From Aliidiomarina quisquiliarum (GTDB lineage: Bacteria; Pseudomonadota; Gammaproteobacteria; Enterobacterales; Alteromonadaceae): a stretch of DNA of 64,000 nucleotides. The DNA lies in the NCBI RefSeq assembly GCF_023922585.1, contig NZ_JAMFTN010000014.1:415108-479107 (forward strand), written 5' to 3'. Each line of letters opens with the position of its first letter. Within the stretch, counting starts at the first letter, position 1. A program made the translations under genes and the position numbers. The notes below the pieces were generated by a model. The model was not told where the DNA came from. It saw only the letters and a program-made list of their open reading frames with translations, and did no database searches. Of the stretch, positions 9,101 through 19,083 are shown piece by piece.

Positions 9101-10921
9101 TCATTCATCACGCAAGGCATAATAAATAGTTTCGGCTAAGCTCTTACTGATACCTGGTACATTGGCGAGCTGTTCTATACTAGCCCCTTTTACCTGTTGT
9201 AATCCACCCAGATATTTTAATAAGTTTTGCCGGCGCTTTGGCCCAACCGCAGGAATTGACTCTAAAGTAGAAGTTTTCTTCACTTTAGCACGACGTTGCT
9301 GGTGGCCAGTAATGGCAAACCGATGTGACTCGTCGCGAATATACTGAATAAGGTGTAAGCCTGGATGATCGGCAGGTAAATGCCTGGTTTTACGGCTATA
9401 ACCAAAAATAAGTGTCTCTAAGCCTGCTTTGCGGCTTTCGCCTTTTGCCACACTTATAAGTAACGGTGGCTGCGGCCAGTTTTCAAAATATTTTTCTGCT
9501 TGGGTTAACTGCCCTTTGCCACCGTCGATAAATACCACGTCGGGTACATTTTCCCGCTCTATAGCATGTTTATAGCGTCGGCTAAGCACTTGCGCCATGG
9601 CGGCATAATCGTCGCCTGGGGTAATGTTGTTGATATTATACCGCCGATAATCGGACTTCCGCGGGCCTTCAGGGCCAAATACCACGCACGAAGCCACGGT
9701 TTGCTCGCCCATGGTATGAGAAATGTCGAAACATTCAAAGCGCTCTAAGGTTACTTCAGCACCTATAAGCTGCTGTAACGCCTCGAAGCGAGTTTGCATA
9801 ATAGAAGCTTCACCTAACCGACTGTGTACTGCGTTCATGGCATTTTTATTGGCTAACGAGCGGTACTGCGCTCGCTGCCCACGGTGATTACTGGTAATTC
9901 TAACCCGTTGTTGCAGCGCCTCTGATAATTGCGCACTGAGTTCTTTGGCCATAGCAGAGTCTAATGGGGCCACTACTTCATTGGGTACCCGCTTGCCCTG
10001 ACTTTCATTTAAATAAAACTGCAATACAAACGACTCGAGAATTTCTTCGTCGGTGGAGTTAGCCGGAACCTTTGGATAATAGCTGCGGCTACCTTGCACG
10101 GCATTTTGGCGAATAAACAATAAGTGAATGCAGGTCATGCCCGATTCTCGCCAAAAGCCAATGACGTCTAGCTCTTCTTGTTCACCCGACACCGCATTGC
10201 GCTCTTGTACTTGGCGCAAGGCAGCAATTTGATCGCGCAATAACGCAGCTTGCTCAAAGTTTAGCGCTTGGCTTGCTTGGTCCATGGCCTGCACTAAGCG
10301 TTCAATTACTTCGTCGTTTTTACCGCGCATAAACATGCGCACTAAGTCTACTTGCTCGGTATATTCGGCATCGCTTGGAATACCTACGCAAGGTGCTAAA
10401 CAACGTTTTAATTGATACTGCAAGCAAGGCCTGCTGCGCGAACGATAAAACGTGTCGTCGCATTGCCGTACTGGAAAAAGTTTTTGCAACAGCTTTAAGC
10501 TGTCTCGCACCGCGCTGCCATTAGGAAACGGGCCAAAATAGTCGCCCTTCTCGCGGCGGGTACCACGGTGGAAGGCAATACGGGGATGCTGGTGATCAGA
10601 AATTATTATGTAGGGATAGCTTTTGTCGTCTCGTAATAACACGTTATAACGCGGTAAATACTTCTTAATAAAAGTATTTTCAAGAATAAGCGCTTCGGCT
10701 TCAGAATTGGTAACGGTAACGTCCATCGACGCAATATGGCGCACTAGGGCTTTGGTTTTAACCGAATCAACTTGTTTGCGAAAATAGCTCGACACGCGTT
10801 TATTTAAGTTTTTCGCTTTACCCACATAAATAACTTCCCCGCTGCTGTCGTACATGCGGTACACACCCGGTTGTTGGGTTAAAGAAGCAAGGAATTGTGC
10901 AGAGTCAAATAACGTGTTCAT
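9101..10921 (-). CDS. uvrC: UvrABC excinuclease subunit C
   Basis: A 606-residue nucleotide-excision-repair nuclease that makes both incisions around a DNA lesion. The N-terminal GIY-YIG nuclease domain covers about residues 16-94 (GVYRMYDSSGEVIYVGKA). A UVR motif lies near 205-240, and the RNase H-like C-terminal nuclease contains ECFDISH and VFIDGGKGQL. Tandem helix-hairpin-helix motifs form the last 55 residues (IPAVGPKRRQNLLKYLGG). The length is normal for the family. It follows the uvrY homologue by about 90 bases and precedes pgsA, the classic uvrY-uvrC-pgsA order. Confidence 0.97.
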   Translation of the reverse strand: MNTLFDSAQFLASLTQQPGVYRMYDSSGEVIYVGKAKNLNKRVSSYFRKQVDSVKTKALVRHIASMDVTVTNSEAEALILENTFIKKYLPRYNVLLRDDKSYPYIIISDHQHPRIAFHRGTRREKGDYFGPFPNGSAVRDSLKLLQKLFPVRQCDDTFYRSRSRPCLQYQLKRCLAPCVGIPSDAEYTEQVDLVRMFMRGKNDEVIERLVQAMDQASQALNFEQAALLRDQIAALRQVQERNAVSGEQEELDVIGFWRESGMTCIHLLFIRQNAVQGSRSYYPKVPANSTDEEILESFVLQFYLNESQGKRVPNEVVAPLDSAMAKELSAQLSEALQQRVRITSNHRGQRAQYRSLANKNAMNAVHSRLGEASIMQTRFEALQQLIGAEVTLERFECFDISHTMGEQTVASCVVFGPEGPRKSDYRRYNINNITPGDDYAAMAQVLSRRYKHAIERENVPDVVFIDGGKGQLTQAEKYFENWPQPPLLISVAKGESRKAGLETLIFGYSRKTRHLPADHPGLHLIQYIRDESHRFAITGHQQRRAKVKKTSTLESIPAVGPKRRQNLLKYLGGLQQVKGASIEQLANVPGISKSLAETIYYALRDE

Positions 10922-11008
10922 GCCACCAAATTAGCTATCTGATAATTAAGAACGACAGTTTACCAGATAGCTACTTCTGTGTCGTGCGGCGGCACCCAGT
11001 ACAAGGGT

Positions 11009-11653
11009 CTAAATTACTTCACCTTGCGGCTCTACTAAGCCACTTTTAATGGCCAAATGGGCTAATTGTACGTCGCTGTCTACCTGTAGCTTTTCATACA
11101 ACCGGTAGCGGAAGGTATTCACTGTTTTGTTGGAAATAACCAGTCGCTCAGCTATTTCTTTTACCGAAACACCTAAACTGACTAATTGAAATATTTGTCG
11201 CTCTCGATTGCTCAAACCAATGGTTATGCAACTTTCTTCTGAATATTGCCTAAAGCGTTTAAACGATGCCGTTAAGTACGGTGAAGAAAAACGCTGGCCG
11301 AGAGCAACCACATTACAGCCACGAATTAATTCGTCGGTTTCAACAAAGCGATAGAAATAACCAGGAATAAGAGGATGCCGCGTTTTATAGTCGAGTGCAC
11401 AGGCTAAACTATTGGTCCATAAAATAACTTTAGCGCGGGTGTGCTGGCGGTAAATAGAACGTAACAAGCCTTGCATGCGACGCCGGTCAAAGTGAATGGA
11501 AATAATGACCACCGCCTTAGGGGTTTCGTTGAGGGCGGCTAATAATTCGTTATTGTTATTTACTTCAGAGGCCTGCCAATGATGGGTAGTAAGTTCGGCA
11601 ATAACACCACGACGCTGCACACCTTTAGGAATGGCCACAATTACTTTTTTCAT
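11009..11653 (-). CDS. uvrY: UvrY/GacA-type response regulator with degenerate receiver domain
   Basis: A 214-residue protein in the canonical uvrY position before uvrC. The C-terminal LuxR-type HTH (about 143-205; LSNRERQIFQLVSLGVSVKE, NKTVNTFRYRLYEKL) closely resembles UvrY. UvrY activates csrB/csrC-type small RNAs in the BarA-UvrY (GacS-GacA) pathway. The N-terminal receiver half is unusual. The acidic pair normally at positions 8-9 reads I-P, and the strand holding the phospho-acceptor Asp (VVLMDMSMPG in E. coli) reads VVIISIHFDR with no Asp at that site. The protein is therefore predicted not to be activated by normal phosphorylation. The HTH assignment is firm; function as UvrY is inferred from synteny. 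Confidence 0.85.
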   Translation of the reverse strand: MKKVIVAIPKGVQRRGVIAELTTHHWQASEVNNNNELLAALNETPKAVVIISIHFDRRRMQGLLRSIYRQHTRAKVILWTNSLACALDYKTRHPLIPGYFYRFVETDELIRGCNVVALGQRFSSPYLTASFKRFRQYSEESCITIGLSNRERQIFQLVSLGVSVKEIAERLVISNKTVNTFRYRLYEKLQVDSDVQLAHLAIKSGLVEPQGEVI

Positions 11654-11812
11654 AATAAAACATCCTTGTCATATTGATTAAAAGCACTTGCTGCACATGC
11701 AAATTATATTATAAAGCATGTTTTGTAACACTTACTTGTTACAGCAGTGTTATATAACTAGCTAAGGAATTGATAAAGATCAAGTTTAAGTGCGACAAAA
11801 CTCCGCCATAAC

Positions 11813-13219
11813 TCAATTGCCGCTCAAATAATAGTCGCTCGATGTCTCGATAAGTGCCCCAATTTGGTCGCTTAATTTTTTTATAAAGGCTGAACGATCA
11901 GAGCTGTGACTATGGGCTCCTGAAAGCGCCGACCAGTTCACCTGACGCGGAATAGCTTGTAAAAGTTTTTTTAAGCTTTTATCCACTACTAAGCCATTGC
12001 TTAATTTTAAATACACCGGGCTAATGGCTGCATGCCCACGCGTGGCCAGCGCCTGAATAAGCAACAACTGACGCTTAAATAACAGTTCTAGTACTTGCTG
12101 ATCGGCCTGCATAAGTTCTTTGCCGCTAAACTTGGCCTGCAGTTGCCGGCTAAACTTTTTACTGCCTTGATACATGCCCCCTACCATGGCCCCAATAAGC
12201 GTACCTGCACCCAAGCTTGCACCACCCACCATTAGGTCGATACCGGCGCCAACAGTGCCGCCTGCAACAACCCCGGTACCGGCTTCAACACCAAGTGCGC
12301 GCCAAGCGTCGGTGTCGAAGCTATGTTGCTGCCAATGGCCATTTTCAATAGGCAGCTGCTCTAGTCGCGCGTCGCCCAGCTGAAAGCCAAATACGGCTAA
12401 TATATCTTGTAAGGCTTTATTTTCTGCGTTAATAACTGTTTGCTTAAAGTGCTGCTGGGCCGCGGCAACGTCTGCACTGTCGTCTAACCGCACGGCAGTT
12501 TGGTACGCCCCTACATTCACTAACAGCTCGGCCAATAGGTTGGCTGCGGCTGTGGTTTTAAAGTGCTGCTCTTGCGCTCGGGTTTTTAACAGCCGCTGTA
12601 ATGGTTCGCGTGCAATCGGCATAGCAGCAATACATTGCTCTAATAGGCGGGTTTCGTGGGCCAGCGATGTGCTTTGGGTGTCGAATAGCACACTATTATG
12701 CAAATTAACCCGTGCCAACGCACTTTGCCATGGTGCTAAATCGCTATTTTCATTTATGAAATTAAGTACCGGAATAATGGGTTTGGCCGCCATGCGTAAA
12801 ATGGCCAATTCATCGAGATATTTTTCTAGCACAGGGGTACGAGTGTCGATAACAAATAAGGCCAAGTCCGTGTGTAACAGTTGACGAATAACTTTGGCTT
12901 CTTGTTCAAACTCATTATTTGCCTGCGGCGATTGTAAAAAACTAGCTAATACCGCGGGGCTATTATGTTTGTTTTGTGCATTTACATATTGCTGCAAATG
13001 CATATACAGAGCTTGGCTGTCTTCTAGCCCTGGGGTGTCAAATAGTTCTGCAACCACCTCTGTGCCGGCAATTAACTGCGCCATGCTAACGTCGCGTGTG
13101 GTACTTGGCGTGGCTGCAACCTCGCCAAAATGGGGGTTTTTTAATAAGGTGCGTAAAAACGATGTTTTACCCGTATTGGTATGGCCCACCACGCTCATTG
13201 AAACGGGTTTAGTTGTCAT
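11813..13219 (-). CDS. GTPase with DUF3482 domain
   Basis: A 468-residue P-loop GTPase. Its G1 motif GHTNTGKT lies at residues 12-19 and the G3 motif DTPG near 63-66. A G4-like PVLNFINEN segment occurs near 155. The second half is the DUF3482 region, containing a glycine-rich hydrophobic stretch (about 300-350) that may associate with membrane. The frame is open upstream to 13291. I choose the ATG at 13219 because GGAG lies seven bases before it and it overlaps the end of the DUF2868 gene (AATGACAACTAA), implying translational coupling. The DUF2868-DUF3482 pair recurs in proteobacteria but has no established function. Confidence 0.8.
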   Translation of the reverse strand: MTTKPVSMSVVGHTNTGKTSFLRTLLKNPHFGEVAATPSTTRDVSMAQLIAGTEVVAELFDTPGLEDSQALYMHLQQYVNAQNKHNSPAVLASFLQSPQANNEFEQEAKVIRQLLHTDLALFVIDTRTPVLEKYLDELAILRMAAKPIIPVLNFINENSDLAPWQSALARVNLHNSVLFDTQSTSLAHETRLLEQCIAAMPIAREPLQRLLKTRAQEQHFKTTAAANLLAELLVNVGAYQTAVRLDDSADVAAAQQHFKQTVINAENKALQDILAVFGFQLGDARLEQLPIENGHWQQHSFDTDAWRALGVEAGTGVVAGGTVGAGIDLMVGGASLGAGTLIGAMVGGMYQGSKKFSRQLQAKFSGKELMQADQQVLELLFKRQLLLIQALATRGHAAISPVYLKLSNGLVVDKSLKKLLQAIPRQVNWSALSGAHSHSSDRSAFIKKLSDQIGALIETSSDYYLSGN

Positions 13220-14567
13220 TAGTATGCTCCGCTTGGCTAATACGCATGCCCTGACCAAGATTATGTTCGCTATTAAAGCCCTGTAGTACACTTAGCCAGC
13301 CTTCGGTGAACGCTCCCTGCTCATGCACTAAATGGCAGTGCAGCTCGGCCGCAAGTGGCAGCAAGCCACGTAATAAACGCATATTGCCTCGATCGGGGGT
13401 AAGTTGATTATCAATGGTAACCAGCATACTGGCTGCGGGCTGTGTTTTAAATTGGGCGGTTAAACGTTCTAAATCGCTCATAGTAGCTAAGGTGCCCAAG
13501 GTTTTATGGTTGGCCGTTAGTTGCTGTTCAACCGCCTCGGGGTGTTCAAGCTGAAGCCAATAATGGCCCACCCCGCTAGCTGGCTGTTGAGCTTGTTGGT
13601 TATAACCTATAACTGGGTTTTCTTTATCGACCGACTGGGTGCCACTACGTAATAACAATGGCACTAAATGGCTTAACCCCGGCTGAGTATGGTCAACGGT
13701 TAAACCTTTACTACGTACTGTCAAAACCCCAGCCACCAGCAAAGCAGTAACCAAGCGTAAACCGCTGCCATACACCAATACCATGCCAATTAGCCAGCGC
13801 CCTACTTGGGCTTGTTGTTCAGCAGAAGCCGTTTGCAATACCTCAACCGTTGGTAAGCTTAAGCCTAGCCAACTTAAACTGCGCCCTAGTAATTCCGCTA
13901 AATAGGTCATGGTAGGCAAATTTAGTACCGTGGTTTCCCAAGTAAAGCTGTAGCTTTGAAACAGAAATAGCAAACCTAAAATAAGTGCCGCTGTTGTTAG
14001 CAACACCAACCAATATAAATGGCTAAAGATAGATACCACCAGCTTTACCATTTGATAATGGTTTAAGGTATGGCCTAACGACTGCAGGGCATATTTCGCC
14101 TTAGGCGTGCGATTAAACAACTGTAAGCCTTGTTGTATGAAGCCCCCGATAAAGCCACCTTGGCGTGGTTTTATAAATAGCATTGCCAACCAAATAAAAT
14201 ACAGCAGCAAGTGAACCCCTAATAAAGCAAACAACACCCAGGGCAAGCTAAGCACTCGGCTAACATTGCCGTCGACCACTTTAGCCAAACCAAAGCCCAC
14301 TACCAACGCTAAAGCAAACAGCAAGAACACCATTACCTTTAGGCTTTTAATAGTGTTATTTAAGCTGTGGTACAGCTGGTAATGCTCAAGAAAGTGTAGC
14401 GCCCGCTCATGCAACTGCACATGTATGCTTTGCGGCGGCTGTTGTGTGTTAGGGCTATAAGGCGGTTGCAAGGCTGGCGATTGGTCGCGTTCATAGCACC
14501 GCACCAACTCAATTTGCCAAAGCTGAAGAAACTTACTTTTAAATTGCTGAAGTGGGATCAAGAGCAA
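13209..14567 (-). CDS. DUF2868 membrane protein
   Basis: A 452-residue protein with an N-terminal soluble part, then four or five hydrophobic segments (about residues 75-125, 180-215, 255-280), then a soluble C-terminal region. It matches the DUF2868 family, which is regularly encoded just before a DUF3482 GTPase, as here. Translation probably begins at a TTG (14567) preceded by AAGG; no better ATG is available near the family start. Together the two genes look like a membrane protein plus cognate GTPase. Biological role unknown. Confidence 0.75.
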   Translation of the reverse strand: MLLIPLQQFKSKFLQLWQIELVRCYERDQSPALQPPYSPNTQQPPQSIHVQLHERALHFLEHYQLYHSLNNTIKSLKVMVFLLFALALVVGFGLAKVVDGNVSRVLSLPWVLFALLGVHLLLYFIWLAMLFIKPRQGGFIGGFIQQGLQLFNRTPKAKYALQSLGHTLNHYQMVKLVVSIFSHLYWLVLLTTAALILGLLFLFQSYSFTWETTVLNLPTMTYLAELLGRSLSWLGLSLPTVEVLQTASAEQQAQVGRWLIGMVLVYGSGLRLVTALLVAGVLTVRSKGLTVDHTQPGLSHLVPLLLRSGTQSVDKENPVIGYNQQAQQPASGVGHYWLQLEHPEAVEQQLTANHKTLGTLATMSDLERLTAQFKTQPAASMLVTIDNQLTPDRGNMRLLRGLLPLAAELHCHLVHEQGAFTEGWLSVLQGFNSEHNLGQGMRISQAEHTNDN

Positions 14568-14643
14568 AACACCTTAGTTAATACAGCCGGAGTGAATACA
14601 ATCGGCTTGTTGTTCGGTTTATATGATAGGCGGTGCGCAGACG

Positions 14644-14677
14644 AAAAAAAAGCCCGTATCTTTCGATACGGGCTTTC
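14644..14677 (-). terminator. Rho-independent terminator after tRNA-Ser
   Basis: A stem AAAGCCCGTATC/GATACGGGCTTT with a short loop is followed by T residues on the minus strand, 11 bases past the tRNA-Ser 3' end. Confidence 0.8.
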
Positions 14678-14687
14678 TTTCTAAATG

Positions 14688-14779
14688 TGGCGGAGAGGGA
14701 GGGATTCGAACCCCCGGTAGGAATGAACCTACGTCTGATTTCAAGTCAGGTGCATTAAGCCGAACTCTGCCACCTCTCC
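14688..14779 (-). tRNA. tRNA-Ser (anticodon TGA)
   Basis: A class II tRNA on the minus strand: acceptor stem GGAGAGG/CCTCTCC, anticodon stem-loop CTGACTTGAAATCAG (anticodon TGA), a long variable arm, the T arm GGTTCGAATCC and an encoded CCA. Confidence 0.95.
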
Positions 14780-14830
14780 GAAGTGTTTCAGCGTTACCGA
14801 AATATTGGTTAACTGCTGAAGACGGCGAGA

Positions 14831-14859
14831 ATGATAATGAGCTACTGCCTACTTGTAAA
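14831..14859 (-). promoter_or_regulatory. Promoter of tRNA-Ser
   Basis: On the minus strand the -35 box TTTACA (14854-14859) and the -10 box TATCAT (14831-14836) are 17 bases apart. A G+C-rich start region (CTCGCCG) follows, and tRNA-Ser begins about 50 bases downstream. Confidence 0.55.
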
Positions 14860-14948
14860 GCCTAAATTGAATTATTTTGTTCAAGTGCGTGATTTTTCGC
14901 CGTTCTGTACATGCTTTCGACAAAACCTTATGTTTGCCCCTTTAACTA

Positions 14949-14979
14949 TTGATAATCGTTGCCATTTATAAGGTATACT
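14949..14979 (+). promoter_or_regulatory. Possible sigma-70 promoter of yccA
   Basis: TTGATA (14949-14954) and TATACT (14974-14979) are 19 bases apart, slightly long for sigma-70, and lie about 95 bases before the yccA start. It is the best match in this intergenic region. Confidence 0.4.
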
Positions 14980-15071
14980 AGCGAACTTGATTCAATAATA
15001 ATGGTCTTAGCCTTACACTTATGTAAGTTGCCCATCGACCTATGTTCGACACGAACAGGAGAAATGACGTA

Positions 15072-15734
15072 ATGCACAACCCTACAGTACACACGGCACG
15101 CCACGACGCGGCCATTGAAGTAAATAAAGTACTACGTAATACCTATACGCTATTAGCGATGTCACTAGCATTCAGTGCGGTAATGGCTGGTATTAGCAGT
15201 ATGTTAAACCTGCCGCACCCTGGCCTTATTTTAATGTTGGTTGGTTTTTATGGGTTACTGTTTGGTATTCATAAAACGGCCAATAGTGGCTTAGGTATTT
15301 TATTTGTGTTCGCTCTAACCGGCTTTATGGGTTACACCATTGGTCCTATTCTGAACATGGTTGTCGCCACCGGCGGTAGTGACATTGTTATGCTTGCTAT
15401 GGGCGGCACAGCGCTTATTTTCTTTGCCCTTAGTGGTTATGTACTTACCACCAAGAAAGACATGTCGTTCTTAGGCGGCATGATGGTGGCGGGCTTCGTA
15501 GTATTACTGGTTGCCGTGGTAGCGAATATGTTTATGCAAATACCTGCCCTTGGTTTAGCCATTAGTGCCCTTTTTATATTGTTTTCTTCGGGTGCAATAT
15601 TGCTACAAACTAGCCAAATTATTAATGGTGGTGAGCGTAACTACATTCTAGCAACCACCACGCTATTCGTTTCAATTTATAACATTTTCATCAGCTTGCT
15701 GAACTTGCTGATGGCGTTTAGCGGCCGCGATTAA
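15072..15734 (+). CDS. yccA: Bax inhibitor-1/YccA family membrane protein, FtsH modulator
   Basis: A 220-residue protein with seven hydrophobic helices, strongly resembling E. coli YccA in length and in conserved blocks ([41 protein letters not shown]). YccA binds the membrane protease FtsH and restrains its degradation of the jammed SecY translocon. The frame is open from 15042, but I prefer the ATG at 15072: AGGAG lies about nine bases upstream and the predicted length then matches the family. It stands alone, followed by a strong terminator. Confidence 0.92.
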   Translation: MHNPTVHTARHDAAIEVNKVLRNTYTLLAMSLAFSAVMAGISSMLNLPHPGLILMLVGFYGLLFGIHKTANSGLGILFVFALTGFMGYTIGPILNMVVATGGSDIVMLAMGGTALIFFALSGYVLTTKKDMSFLGGMMVAGFVVLLVAVVANMFMQIPALGLAISALFILFSSGAILLQTSQIINGGERNYILATTTLFVSIYNIFISLLNLLMAFSGRD

Positions 15735-15770
15735 TTCTTTCGCAGCTAGTTTAAATAGCTGGTTATAATA

Positions 15771-15804
15771 AACGCCCTGCGGTTTTCCCTCAGGGCGTTT
15801 TTTT
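15771..15804 (+). terminator. Rho-independent terminator of yccA
   Basis: A strong stem AACGCCCTG/CAGGGCGTT with an 11-base loop, followed by seven T residues. Confidence 0.88.
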
Positions 15805-15839
15805 ATCGCTAACTGTTATATTTTTAAAAAGGAACATTC

Positions 15840-16586
15840 ATGGCAAGTTACTTACTTCTTGTGCAAGCAAACCCCGACGACATTACCACCGGCTTACAAG
15901 CGCTTGAGCAAGCACAGCAACTTGCCAGCCAAGGTGAAACCATTGCCCAGGTATTTTTTTATGGCCAAGGGGTTTTGTATGCGAACCGATTCTTAAGTTT
16001 TCCCTCGGGCTTACCTAACTTACAAGCCGCATGGTTAAAGTTTTCTCAACAGCATAATGTTCCTTTAGTGGTGTGTGCCACTGTTGCTAGCCAATACGGT
16101 GTAGAAGCTTTACCACCACCGGCGGGTAACTTAGCTGAAGGCTTTCATGCGGGTGGGCTAACGGAATTTATGGCTACTTTGGTAAGCACCGATACTTTGC
16201 TGCAATACCCAGGGCTAAAACCAACAGCTACAGCACCTAGTGGCGACACCATCAGTTTTATATATAACCAGCCGCCCTTACATGCCAGTGCTCGCCACGG
16301 CCTAGATATGCTGCTTATGGCAGTGAGTTTAGACCAACCCGCCGCCGCCGTGTTTGTGGGTGAAGGCATTTGCCAGTTAGCAGCACCAAAAACCGATCTT
16401 GATCCATTAAAAAAAATGACCATGTTGCCAGACATTTTTGATTTCGAAAGCTTCTACACCACAGCCGACACTCTCAAACAGGCTGGTTTAAAGCCAGAGC
16501 AATTACGCTTACCGGTAACTATATTAACGGCCGCTGAACTAGAGCAACTCGTTGGCCACGACAGTAAACACGTAGTGAGATTTTAA
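15840..16586 (+). CDS. TusD-TusC fusion protein (tRNA 2-thiouridine sulfur relay)
   Basis: A single 248-residue frame joins two DsrE-family proteins. Residues 1 to about 128 match TusD ([13 protein letters not shown]; the sulfur-carrying Cys in [17 protein letters not shown] near residue 79). Residues ~135-248 match TusC ([32 protein letters not shown], ending VVRF like E. coli TusC). In E. coli TusD, TusC and TusB are separate subunits of a hexamer that passes persulfide from TusA to TusE for mnm5s2U34 synthesis in tRNA. No tusB is visible next to it; the next gene is tusE, two bases after the stop. The fusion reading needs no frameshift. Confidence 0.85.
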   Translation: MASYLLLVQANPDDITTGLQALEQAQQLASQGETIAQVFFYGQGVLYANRFLSFPSGLPNLQAAWLKFSQQHNVPLVVCATVASQYGVEALPPPAGNLAEGFHAGGLTEFMATLVSTDTLLQYPGLKPTATAPSGDTISFIYNQPPLHASARHGLDMLLMAVSLDQPAAAVFVGEGICQLAAPKTDLDPLKKMTMLPDIFDFESFYTTADTLKQAGLKPEQLRLPVTILTAAELEQLVGHDSKHVVRF

Positions 16587-16588
16587 CC

Positions 16589-16918
16589 ATGCTTCATTTT
16601 AATGGCCGTGACTACGAAACCGACAAGCACGAGTACCTACTTCACTTTAATGAGTGGTCAGTACCCTTAGCCGAATATATTGCAGAGCTAGAAAACATTG
16701 AAATGAGCCCATCCCATTGGGAAGTGGTAAACTTTGTCCGTGAGTTTTATCAGGAATACGACACTAGCCCAGCCATGCGGGTGTTAGTGAAAGCCGTTGA
16801 AAAACGATTAGGCAAAGAAAAAGGGAATAGCCGCTATCTCTATTCCCTTTTTCCCAAAGGGCCTGCTAAGCAAGCCACTCGCATTGCCGGCCTGCCAAGA
16901 CCAGCAAAATGTATTTAA
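16589..16918 (+). CDS. tusE: Sulfurtransferase TusE (DsrC family)
   Basis: A 109-residue DsrC/TusE protein. It ends in the family signature [11 protein letters not shown], whose penultimate Cys accepts persulfide from TusD and presents it to MnmA for 2-thiolation of tRNA wobble uridine. The conserved block [20 protein letters not shown] is at about residues 50-70. It is co-transcribed with the TusD-TusC fusion and converges with serS, leaving seven bases between stops. Confidence 0.95.
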   Translation: MLHFNGRDYETDKHEYLLHFNEWSVPLAEYIAELENIEMSPSHWEVVNFVREFYQEYDTSPAMRVLVKAVEKRLGKEKGNSRYLYSLFPKGPAKQATRIAGLPRPAKCI

Positions 16919-16925
16919 CCTTGTA

Positions 16926-18269
<1,344 letters not shown>

Positions 18270-18686
18270 TTAGCTAACCCTACGTAACCGGCGTTGATGC
18301 CAGTTGCTCACTAAAAACATGGCGAACATACAAACTGCTAGCCCTAATACAAGCTGCAACAGTAAAAACCCTGCTACGGCTAAATATTGCTGATTCAGCC
18401 AAAGTTCAACGCTCGCTGCCGCCATAGCGGAGAATGTTGTTAATGCTCCAGCAATACCAGAGCCTTGAATCCATTGTTGCCGCGGGTGCCAAACTTTACA
18501 TTCAACTAAACCCGCCACAAACCCCAAATACAAACAGCCTAATATGTTAACGATCACAAGGTAAAAAGGGAAACCCGTTGGCCCGCTTTGATGAAATAAA
18601 TCACCTATCATGGCTCGCATTGTGGCGCCAAGAGCACCACCTAAGGCAACCATAACCAGTGTTTTAAAGGCCAAAGGATTGTTCAT
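18270..18686 (-). CDS. crcB: CrcB/Fluc fluoride channel subunit, second copy
   Basis: A 138-residue four-helix membrane protein of the Fluc family that exports fluoride. It has GGALGATMR in helix 1, the pore Asn in IVNILG (helix 2) and a TTFS break in helix 3. The segment after the break reads TTFSAM, so the second Phe of the phenylalanine box is replaced by Met. The frame is open to 18716. The ATG at 18686 overlaps the stop of the preceding crcB (ATGA) and is the better start. With its neighbour it could form a heterodimeric channel. Confidence 0.85.
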   Translation of the reverse strand: MNNPLAFKTLVMVALGGALGATMRAMIGDLFHQSGPTGFPFYLVIVNILGCLYLGFVAGLVECKVWHPRQQWIQGSGIAGALTTFSAMAAASVELWLNQQYLAVAGFLLLQLVLGLAVCMFAMFLVSNWHQRRLRRVS

Positions 18687-19081
18687 AGCCCAGCGCCTAA
18701 AACTCTGGCTAGCCACATACCAACGAGTACTGCCAACATACTTAAACCAATACTCAGCGCAATATAACTAAAATTTAGCCACCTATTGTTATGTCGTCGT
18801 TGAGCCAATTCAAACACAAACATAGAGAAGGTGGTAAAGCCACCAAACACGCCTAACTGAAAAAAGCTACTGAGCGCTTCGGCATTCATCGGTTCGCTAC
18901 TTGCCAGCCAACCCTGTTCTAACAGCCCCATAACTAGGCCAAGCCCTAATGAGCCGACCACATTCACCAGTAAGGTACCGGGCATTGAACTGCCGTAAAG
19001 CCGTTGGGCTAACTGAGTTAATATAAAGCGCAACACCGTACCTAGAGCGCCGCCTAAGGCCACGAGGAGCGCTAAATACAT
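18683..19081 (-). CDS. crcB: CrcB/Fluc fluoride channel subunit, first copy
   Basis: A 132-residue four-helix Fluc protein. Helix 1 has GGALGTVLR, helix 2 has the pore Asn (LLVNVVGSLGLG), and helix 3 carries the intact GGFTTFSMF signature with both box Phe residues. It lies two bases after rarA and overlaps the second crcB by four bases, so the two are translationally coupled. Fluoride export lowers cytoplasmic fluoride toxicity. I see no fluoride riboswitch before it, consistent with read-through from rarA. Confidence 0.88.
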   Translation of the reverse strand: MYLALLVALGGALGTVLRFILTQLAQRLYGSSMPGTLLVNVVGSLGLGLVMGLLEQGWLASSEPMNAEALSSFFQLGVFGGFTTFSMFVFELAQRRHNNRWLNFSYIALSIGLSMLAVLVGMWLARVLGAGL

Positions 19082-19083
19082 GG

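Noticed and set aside
18683-19083. Fluoride riboswitch upstream of crcB
   Set aside because: Only two bases separate rarA from crcB and no matching structured leader is visible within rarA's end.
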